A stretch of DNA of 64,000 nt from Prunella strophiata (Eukaryota > Chordata > Aves > Passeriformes > Prunellidae). The notes below the pieces were generated by a model that made no database searches, was not told where the DNA came from, and saw only the letters and a list, made by a program, of their open reading frames with translations. Location: contig JAZBQD010000027.1 in the NCBI GenBank assembly GCA_036583965.1, positions 23,939,001-24,003,000 of the forward strand. The letters run 5' to 3'. Shown here in pieces: positions 54,201-64,000 of this stretch. Numbering within the stretch: position 1 is the first letter of the stretch; each line of letters begins with the position of its first letter. A program made the translations under genes and the position numbers.

Positions 54201-57200
54201 CTGCCACTTGTGCAGCCCTGCTCTAAGTCCTGCCTTTGGGCCACATTTCTAGACTTGTCTGCCCACTGCTGCTCTTCCCATTTGAATTTAAGACAAATTT
54301 TTCATTGTAAACTTGGGGACTTCCCAGATGACCAGATGAGGGGGAAATGGCTTAAACAGTGTTCTGAAGCTGGGTATTTCAATTCCTCTGAGTTAAATCA
54401 GCAGGTACTTGTTCAGATCAATGTAATCCTGTGAGTTGGGGTGGAATAAACTTTTTGGAGTGACATTAGGTGTGCTTTCTCTTCTTTCTGTATTCCAGTT
54501 GGACTTCTCTTGGATTATTCACACTGGTTTCTACATTCAAGGGATTATCATAAGGAACCAGAAGGCTGAGGAGTCTCTGAATCTCTTGGGATTGTTACAG
54601 AGCTGTGGGTGACAGACTGAATTTCACTGATGGGACTCAAATCAGAGATACCCTTGAGGTACTTAAGAGTCCTGCTAGAATTAATATTCTCTTCCATCTT
54701 CAGGGAAAAGAAAGATAATATTTCTGAAAGTACTTACAATGTCCTGAATACATCAGCAGTCTATTTCTGGTTTTTTTGTTTCATTGTTTTTGGTGCTGAA
54801 AGTGTCCTTAGTGCTCAGCCTCATTGAACAGCTTTCTGCTTTGTCTAATGGTGGTATGGGTAAAGCTGATTTTTATTTTATTTCTCCCCCTCCTCTCCTC
54901 TGAAGCATTTTCTGTTTTGAGTCTGCAGGCCCTGCTTGTTGTACAGCTGTATTATCTGAGAGCTACTCTCTAGATGTTAGGAAATGAGAAATTCATTCTG
55001 AGTGTGATTCTGTCAAAATAGTGTGGGGAACATTTCTTCAGCTACTTAAAGGAAACTACTTTTTTCTTTGGAAAACAGAAAAACAGACCTTTTGGGCATT
55101 AAGCATCTTTATTTCAGACTTTGGTGTTTCATGATGCCTTGCTTTAAATGAGGCCTTGAGAGTTGTTCCTATTTGGTCAGGCTATGGTACAAGGGCAGTT
55201 TGTTTGGAGCCCTGCCTGTTTTGGGCCCCCTGGACCCCCCCCTGTAGTCTGTGCTGTTATTTACCACATCTTAACTTCCCTACATGTGAATAAATGAATT
55301 TTTGATAAATCTGTTGGGAAGACCATTTGTTTTATGGTAGTCCTATAAATTGTGCTCCTGTCTGTTGCAGTGAAATTCACCTGGTGTTTGATTTGCCATG
55401 TCCTGTGTTGGTCTTGCCATGATGTGAAGAAAGCATATGGATATTGCTATGTGTCAAACAGCTACAACTGTGTGATGATCTTTTTGTAACCCAAACAACC
55501 TTTGACAGCTTTGGTTCCTTCTGCAGACAATACTGGTTTTGGCAGAGCCTTTGGGCATTCCTGCTCTTAATTCAAGGTACACTTGAGCTGTTATGAGGGA
55601 TCTTTAGGGCAGATTTTCCAGACTAGCCTAATAATAACTGAAAATGGAAATGCTAATCCTCTATACCTATGGAGAAGGAAGAATGGGACAAGACTTCTGG
55701 CTGTTGAAGTTGTCTGTCTTGAAGTAGTGTAAGTGCTTGTTGATGACAATGCCATGACCAAACTTGTGAGCAGAGACTTGATCCAGCCAGATATTCCCAG
55801 GAAAAAGCAAATCTGTTGCTAAGAATAGTGTTCAGAGGATTTAAGCTGCATTTATAAGTATTAAAGAAAGACCCAGACCCACCAAAAGTGTATAAAAACT
55901 GAAGCAGCTCTTAGAGCTCAAACATGCTGCTTCAGTTACTAGAAAAAGAAAGGAAATATTATTTCAATTAAAAAAAAAAAAAAAGTGAGATTTCTATGTT
56001 GGTCAATGATTGTAAATTAAATTATTAAAGTATGCAGAGTAAACTTGCAGTAAAAAACTAGAAGGATTTCCATTTGTCTTAATACCATTGATAGGTGTAA
56101 TGTTGAACATATATGTGAAATCTTTAACTAGAAAAGAAGTGATAAAATCCTTAATATGCATTGTTGACATGCATCTGAATTATTACAGCAGGCCTGAATT
56201 TATGAGCATGTTACACAGATTATGCCAGGGCATGAATGTCTGGCAGGTATTCCACCCAGCTTGAGCATACCATGACTATTTAATTTAGAGATTTATTTTG
56301 TTTTGAGGTAAATGGTAGGAGATGTGGGGCTTGGGGCAAAGACATCTGTAGGGGATTGTGGCTTGCACTGACTTCAGCTGGAGTACTTGTTTTCTGGTTT
56401 TGATATCAAGGACTAAAATGATCTTTAATGGTTGAAAGTACCCATAAAAATACTTCCAGTGTGTTTCTAATGAAGATGTCAAGTACTTGCTGATGCTGCT
56501 TGTGCAACTACAGACTATTTTGGTCCTTTCCATCATAGGTGGCCAGTCAGAAGTCAGCACTAAAAAAAGTGCTGTGTCTGCCTGTAACATTATGTTTCCT
56601 GCTAAGAATTTGGGGATACTCATTCAAAATCAGTTAAAATTTTGTGCTCTTTGATTAAAGATTGTTACAAAAATGTATCTTCTGTCCTGCATAACTCATT
56701 GTGTTAATTCCTGAAATAATTCTTTGAGAACTGCTATGCTGGAGCATAAGGTGATGTGGGTCAAGAGTGTTTTGTCTCCAGGAAGGACAGATCCAAGAAG
56801 ATCCATGAAGATCTTTGGGCCTTTAAGGACTCAAATGCAGGAAATTTTTTGTGTATAATGGAAAATGCTCTTGAACATTTGGATTTCAGGTTTTGGTATT
56901 AAAGCAGCATGATTCACCTTGTTTTCCCACTTTATTGTCAAATGCTGAAGCACAGTGCCAAAATTATTCTATTTTCAAACTTGTTTTGGACATGCTGGTA
57001 TACTGCACAAAACAAATGACTATGAAATCCAGTCTACAGTTGATTGCAAAGTGGAATGCAGGGGCTGCATTGGCTTGTGCAGCCTGAGTAACACATAAAT
57101 GTTGAGTTAATAACTGGTAACTGTGTAGTCACATGTTGAATCTTTTGATGGCATTGTCTCTTCTTGCTTAATATGCCTCAAAGATTCAGGGAATGTCTTC

Positions 57201-59859
57201 TCTAAGTGAGGACAGTCACTACTCAAATAATTGCAAAATCAGCAGTGGGTTGAGCAAGGCTGGTGATTTTTGCTGTGGGATTTGGTGGTAGGAAGGAGCT
57301 GGAGTGGGTGAACCCAAGGCACACAGCAATTCCTGAAGGCAAGAGCTTGGCAGAGTGTCCCTGGTGCTGCTTTGGGCTATGGAGGTGACCTGGTAGGACT
57401 CTAAAAACAAGCAACTAAATGTTTGTCAGAAATAACACCAGGGTGATGGAATGGACTATATAACCTTTTGAGGACCGTTCTAGGCTTATGATTTGGTTTT
57501 CAGGTGGGATGTGTTAATCCATTGGTATGGAGCCTTTTCCTCAGCCTTTGCAGAAGATAATGAGGTCTGGTGTGACTGCTGAAAGCAAGACTGCAGTCTG
57601 GAAACCTGCATTCACTTTATTCTTTTCTACAGTTTATGTTTAGTAAAGGTCTGCTAAACCCCCACGTTTTTCCATATATGATTCATAAAGCAGATACTGA
57701 TTTGTAGTCAGCTGAACATCATGTGAACTTTTCTGACACAGAACCAGAAGGGACTCTGTCTTTAGGTCTTGAGATTTAAATTTGATTTTTTTTTTTTTAA
57801 TAAAAATATTTAGACCTCACAAGTAGATTTAACCTTGGGAGTTATAAATTTCCTCAGATGCTGCTAACCAATGCATTAGTTTTCAAAACAGGAAAGGAGG
57901 TTACTGGTTAACTGGGAGTACCTGGGAGTGCTCAGTGGGGCAATGGTGGCAGCAGATCTGTTGGGAGGCAGTTTGGGCCTGCTGGAGCAGAGCTACACAG
58001 GTCAGCTGGACTTGGGCCAGGGAGCTGCATCTCTTCAGCCAGGCTGGATTTCCTTCAGACCTGTTGGTGTTTGATGGGCCTCAAAAGCTTCAAGCTGCAC
58101 CTTTCCTGGAGAGGACAGTTCTTGGAGTAGTGTATCCATCTGCTTCCCTCCTTCTGTGCTAATAACACTTGCTAGATCTGAGGTGGTTGGGTTGGTCATA
58201 GGTTTCCCCTCCAGCTGAATACAGAACAGAGTAACTTCCCACACTCCAGGAGTACCATGTGTTTGGTGATGGACTTGGGTATTGTGGCCAGCAGCCCTTC
58301 TGGATGAGCCACACCTGAACTGAGGAGAGCCAGCAGCAGAGGGCTGTGGGTGAGTCATGTGTTGCTAAGCCAGAAATTATTTGAATACTCTCTAGCTGGA
58401 AAGTAAGTTTATCTCAGAACAGCACTTCCTATGTGTTTCTGATAGGGAATGGGGAGCAGCTAATGAGACTCCTGTAAATGATTGGCAGGGATGTGCTGAG
58501 TACCCATTTATTTATCATAAATGGAGGATGTAATTCTCCCTGACTGGTGTTCAGCCTGCTGTCATTACTGTGCTTTCAGAGTATGGTTTGCATGTAATTT
58601 CAAGATGGAAAATTGAAAATAATTTCTAAGATGCAGCTTGCAATTAGGATCATATCCAGATGTAATCAGGGTGTGTTTTTGTCAAGGCTTGTGTGTACCA
58701 TATGGTGTCCTTTCAAACCTCTTAATGATGAAAAGCTGTATAAAAGTTTGGGGTGTGTCATGTTTGTGCATAGATGTGTGTTTCGTGTGATGTTGACATG
58801 ATTGGGAGTTTATAAAATGAATGGGATTGGCAAAAACCAGTTTACAGTTACTGAATGACCACAATATTTAAATATCAATAATTTTGCTTTAAGGCTTATG
58901 TTTTGGAAGGCTTTGACTATGTTGAAAATGCTGAACTCCACTGTACCTGTCAGTAGGTAACCTGCTACAAACACAGCATGAGGGATTAGTGGTGCTTTAT
59001 TTCTGCCACCTCTGATGGTACCATGTAATGGATTTGCTCTTTATCCATCTGCTGCTTAGCAATGAAGACAGTATCCCTAATTCCCAGTAACTAACTCCTC
59101 TTAAATGATCATTTCCTCTGTGTTGGAGTCATTTCAGCCTTACTGAGCATAAAGGTCAGCATTTGCCTCTATGCAAGGGGTAATTGGAGGCATGGATGGA
59201 GAGGAAGGGGTTCTGTAGGGAGCTCCAAAAAATGAGCAAGAGATCTGAGTTTTATATTCCAGGCTGTTAGTGGAGGTTGGAGGCAGCAGGAAACTTGTAG
59301 AGGTGAAAGTCAGAGTTTAGATGCTGCAGTTGTTGCCCTCTTGATGTTAAGTGGAGTGGCCTTTGGAAATGTGTGTCACTGCTGTCCAGCTCTGCAGGCA
59401 GGTGAGAGGGCACATTTTGTCTGGATGGCAAGTGTGGCACTGAACTGACTGTAATTTCCTTCCTTTGAACTGGATTCTCTACACTTGTCTGGGAGATCCT
59501 GTGCAGTGTCCAGGGAGGGCTGGTGTCTGTTGCCTGACCTGATCAGGCTTCTGAAGGGCTGACTTGAAGAGCAGAACTTTCTGAAACTGATTTGATGATA
59601 TCCATCTGAAGCTGATGTCAGTGCTCAGATAGCTGTGCTTTCTGTAATTCTGGGAATGCTTTTCATTGCAAAAGCTGTTAAAAGAAGTAACATTCACTTG
59701 TTCTAACATCTGTTGTCTGCAGTTTCCAGCCCCTTAACACAAGTGGTTTTACCAAGTCAGGAACTGTAGTATAGCAAATTACTGCTGGTGTTACTATACA
59801 TTTATCACCACTGAGATCTGGATAGTGTATGCTCCCATCAGGGTTTGAAAGAGAAAAAA

Positions 59860-60250
59860 AGGGTGTGAGAAACGACACCTCACTTGTTAAAATTTTAAAA
59901 GGTTTATTGAACATAACAAGGGACTGAATAAGGAAAAAGGGACAGTGCTGGGTGCTTAGCTGCAGCCAGAGGCACACCATCCACACCCACAGCAATCCTT
60001 ATTTATGCTATTGACAAGGCAATCCCCTGGTAAGCCAGCCCTCCCCACACCCGTGCAGGTGTCACTCTTCCCACCCAGCTCCTCCTTCGTCCCTTCTCTC
60101 AGAGTCTGTGCAGTCCTTCTTGCTTTGACTTTCCCAATGGTCAGAGATCAACTTTCAACATCACAACACTTACATAAAAATACCACCAGATCTTAACAGA
60201 ACGTCTTTTAACCTTATAACATTCTTTTAACAGTTGTGAGAGCCAATATC
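59860..60250. mobile_element. Possible endogenous retrovirus LTR fragment
   Basis: It starts with TGTGAGAAACGACACCTCAC and contains AAAGGTTTATTGAACATAAC (a reverse polyadenylation signal) and a C-rich middle. It resembles an LTR in minus orientation. It has no coding capacity; the family is uncertain. Confidence 0.4.
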
Positions 60251-63200
60251 ACACTATACATTTATTACAAGGGCATAGTTCAGGGGGGTTTTGTTGTTAT
60301 TCAGAAAATAATTCTGTTGTGTCTCCTTGGTCAGTCTCAAAACCTTGTGGGAGTTATCATGGTAAGTTCGGTTGTAAACCTCTCACATCCCTCTTAGGGC
60401 TGTAGTCTATGAACTGGTAACCCTTCTCTGTGCTTCCCCAAAGTTCTTATTGAGGGTAGTGAGGGAGCAGAGCTTTGTTTTGGTGTCTGTCATCCTTTAA
60501 GGGAGAGGGCTGTCAATGGCTGAGAGGATTGGAGGGCAGTCTTGAAGTTTTTGTGCACTTATTCCTTTAAGATTGCCTTAGTTTTGAAAAATCTGCTTGT
60601 CCAAGGGATGGTGTAAAGATTGGAGGAGACCTACAGATGGATTATGTATTTGATCTGAAATGTTTTGCCTTTCACTTGTTCTCAGGTCAGCTGCAAAGCT
60701 GACAAATTGTCAGCCAGTGCAGTAAATGTTCTACTGTATGGTTGTGCCAGGGTATTCCATAGAAGTATTACTTTTTTACTGTTTGCTATTAGAAATTTTC
60801 TTTTGAAGGTATTCCTTGACATATGAAAATATATCAATGTCTTGAATCACCACACATACTAAGTATCCATTTATTATTTCCTGAGCATGCCTTTTTTCTA
60901 GCTAATACATTCTTATTACTGTTACTAAACCAGAATTTTTCTATACTGAAAATAGTGTCAGGGTTACCTGTAGAGCTACACTGTCAGGTCCTGGAAGGTG
61001 AGCAAGGTAAAGGTGACTGGAGTTTTTGTGCTTTTCTTTGTTGGGCAGCATCCATTTGGAGGTTATTTTTATCCCTGCTGTCTTTAATAAAATTCCACAT
61101 AACTAGTAGGTCAAGATGACAGGTTAAAGAACAGCATAGTCAGTATTTTTAAAAAATTACTATGGAAACACAGCTGAGCTTTCCTGAGCTAGTCCTAACA
61201 TTATATTTATTGCCAGCTGTTCTTGCTTGAATTGGAAAATACAGGTTGTTGGGTATATAGTTTTCAGGTTACTCTCCTGGCTTAAATTTTGGAGTTCTAT
61301 GGAACAGATCGAGGCATATTGCTCATCCTGAGTGGCTGGACCCCATTTCTGAGGCATCTAGCCCAGGTTCTGACTCCAGGTTGTGTAAGGAGGGGGAGAG
61401 TGGAGAGTCTGATGCAGGCAGTGGAATGCCAGAAAGCCTGAGCAGTGTAGGAGGTTTGTATTTCCCTCTCTGTAGATTAAATCAGAGATTAAGAACACAT
61501 CAACTTCCCTTAGGAATGCTTCTACCTTTGGGGCACATCATTTTAAAATCTTGGGACAAAGAAACTGACTTCCATGAAACTGGAGGAAGAAAATGAGTTT
61601 GAATGAAACTGACTGCAAGGGTACTTCTACCCTGATCCATGGAGGAAGAATGTCAGCTCTGATCAAACTTGGAAAGAGTTGCTTTTGATGCTTGTGTTTT
61701 GAGGATGATTATTATGACTTGCTTCTAAGAGAGGAGAAGGAGGGAAGATGGGATTAAGAAAAACCGTGCTCTGTGTCCCCATTTCTCAACATCCTCCTGG
61801 GCCACAGTGAGAACACAAAAGGAATAGAGCAGGATTCCCTCTGGAGGGGGCTTGTATTCAGGTGGTGATTGCTTTGCTTTAATATCTGCTTGCAGAAGTG
61901 TAGGTTTTTGGTTTGTTTTTTTTTTTTTTTTTTTACTGGTGATGAAATACTTGTTTCTGTGGCTTTGATCTACAGCTGTAATCTGATTAAACTGCAGGTC
62001 AAGGAAATTAGCTGTGCCCTGGCTTCATCTGCCTGTAAGAGGAATAATAAGATTTAAACTACTTAGCACATAAAACTGACAATAAGATGGTTCTGGTAAA
62101 GGTGTTTTTCATTGGTGTGTGTTAGCAGTGTCCTTCCAAGGCACATGGAACATTTAATTCCATGATCCACTGGCTGAAGATCTCTCACTTCCTCAGTAAG
62201 AGCTGACATCACCAAACCTGCCAGCTGCCAAAGCAAGCAATTCCAGAACTTTGTGCAAACTATGGTCATTTAAATTAGGTGACAACACTTGAAAGTTTGG
62301 AACACTAAGAACTCACTCAATAGAGGTAAAGCTGCTAAAGTTGTTTAACAGTACATATCTGATGTATGAGTAGGTAGAGTCTTTACACAAATTAATAAGT
62401 AAAATCTTCATTGGATGCTATATACCCCTGCAAAATCCTGATTCCATCCATTTGCCCTTTCAGGAAAAGGTTTGTGAGGCTGTTAACAGGAGCTGTTGTC
62501 TAAAGCCTGTTGTATTCAGGTGATGTTGAATTAATGGGTGGAGGAAAAATAAAAGATAAAGTTTACCCACAAGTTTGCTGCTACTGTACTTCAGGCATAG
62601 CCATCTAGGTTTATGCACAATCCTAAGATTGCTGTAAAAATATTTCCTTTTGACAGGTCATAGTTAGAGATACAGTTACTGTCTACAAAACAGTTTAGGG
62701 AAGTCAGAGTTATGTTTGAGAACTCAACCTTTAGCAAAGTGTACCAGCTGTAAAGGATTAGTAGCCAGAGAGTCCCTAAAAACTGTAAAGAAAGCTTTCA
62801 GTTTTAGCAAGTATTAGTGGTAACTCTTAGGAATTGAAGGAAAAATACTTATTTTCAAAAAAACTGTCAACCATTTGTATCAGCAAGTTTTCCTCACATC
62901 TGAAGTGCTAAACTCCAGATGTGAATGATGTCTTGGATACAAGGCTTGGGGGCTTTTGAACAATCAATCTCCCCTAAATATGCTGTGGAATGTTCAGTGT
63001 CCATACTGTTAGTGTTTCCTACTGCTTCCACCTGCCCTGAATCAACGTGGGTATGCTTAAATACAGACAAATAAAGAAAAAAAACCCACTGAGTATTAAA
63101 ACCATTATAAATTTTTGCTGAAGATAACTGTTATTTTGAGGAAAATCTAAAATGGCAGGTTGTTGCTTTGAAGTTCCTTCTCATGTGACCCTTGCCAAAT

Positions 63201-64000
63201 ATTGAAACAATGAAATTAAAAGATTAATTTATATGTTTGACTTTTTCTATGCTAGTATAGAAAATTTACCTTTTCTACCCAAAATGAAACATTTCCCACA
63301 CTTATTCAATATATTCTCTGTATTTTTCTATTCCCTTTCAGAAGAATTAAAGCTTTCTGGCAGTGCCCTTGATGAGCCTTGGGGTCAATCACCTCCTGCT
63401 AAGGCACATTAGGCTGCAGGTGCTTTTCACTGTGGTACAGTTTTTGTACACACCTCCAAGAAAGAGAACTGTAGGAGTATGAATTTCTGCTTGGAGTGAA
63501 ACTCCTGACCACTTAATGTTTTTTAGTTTTTAGTAATGAGATTGGATTCTGATGGCTTTTATAAGCCCAGCTGCCTGGATTCATTGCCCATTTTAGTAAT
63601 GTAAATTCCTTATCGGGGGGGGATTGTGTTACTGAGATTTGATGAGGGAACTGCTACAGCTGCTGATGCTTAGGGCTGTCAGGGGAAAACCAGGTGGAGT
63701 TCCCCTTCAGGAAGGGTGAAAGCAGCGTTGTGTTGCTGTTGGCTTTGTGAGGTCTGGGGTTTTCCACTTTTTTTGTAGAACTTGGCATGCCACAGCAGAT
63801 CATGCCTGGCGGATCCTCACTGTGAAAATGAGAGAGGTGTGGTGTAAGTGAGGCTTGACTTCCAGAAATAGAGGATGTTAGCTGGGTAACACAAAACTGC
63901 TGCTTTTAAACTGGGCTTAATTTCATTGGCTTGCCTGTGCTTGATAATGAAGCTTGTTAGCAGACCCCTGCTTCTGTAGAATGGATAAGGCCCTATTAGA

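Larger units (their letters stand above)
47177..64000 (+). other. SMG7 intron 1 (partial)
   Basis: At least 16.8 kb of first intron. No sequence resembling SMG7 exon 2 (expected to begin QAEVLKAD) was recognised on the plus strand. It contains an antisense CR1 at 50.86-51.29 kb, a possible LTR fragment near 59.86-60.25 kb and poly-T/poly-A runs. The remainder is AT-rich with nothing that I can support. Confidence 0.6.

Noticed and set aside
63290..63420. SMG7 exon 2 after the pyrimidine-rich CAG near 63341
   Set aside because: The following sequence does not encode anything like QAEVLKAD and soon meets stops.

Overview
The window reads as vertebrate nuclear DNA, most likely from a bird and probably a passerine. 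The support is many CR1-type LINE 3' ends, ERVL-like LTR fragments of the kind common in songbirds, compact introns, and the gene order LAMC2 (+) / NMNAT2 (-) / SMG7 (+), which matches the human 1q25 neighbourhood. The species call is inference; the three gene identities rest on protein sequence and exon phase.

Layout. 1-729: intron or upstream sequence with CR1 fragments. 730-7083: the last 14 exons of LAMC2 (laminin gamma-2), from the laminin EGF-like repeats through the coiled coil to the stop. Three of these exons carry a one-base excess that breaks the reading frame. 7084-8641: LAMC2 3' flank, partly made of a dispersed repeat that recurs at 24.5 kb. 8967-34976: NMNAT2 on the minus strand, all 11 coding exons intact (927 bp, 308 codons plus stop), convergent with LAMC2. 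Its 16.4 kb first intron holds repeats, a CpG-rich patch with a consensus donor, and near exon 1 a REST/NRSF-like split RE1. 35191-38566: a very homogeneous 30-bp minisatellite (111 full units) starting about 215 bp upstream of the NMNAT2 start codon. 38.6-46.6 kb: intergenic, with a perfect hairpin at 38.9 kb, a 500-bp A/C tract flanked by identical 180-bp direct repeats at 41.2-42.1 kb, and CR1 copies. 46.58-47.4 kb: CpG-island promoter and first coding exon of SMG7 on the plus strand, with two X-box-like sites, a triple 11-mer repeat and an upstream ORF. 47,177-64,000: SMG7 intron 1, where no further exon was recognised.

The genes are not one pathway. LAMC2 encodes a basement-membrane laminin chain, NMNAT2 the axonal NAD-synthesising survival factor, and SMG7 a nonsense-mediated decay adaptor. 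Their common story here is local: NMNAT2 and SMG7 are divergent across about 12 kb containing the minisatellite and A/C tract, and NMNAT2 and LAMC2 converge. No prokaryotic-type system, CRISPR array or RNA gene was seen. The most unusual items are the promoter-proximal minisatellite, the three frame breaks in LAMC2, the split RE1 in NMNAT2 intron 1, and the A/C tract with identical flanks.
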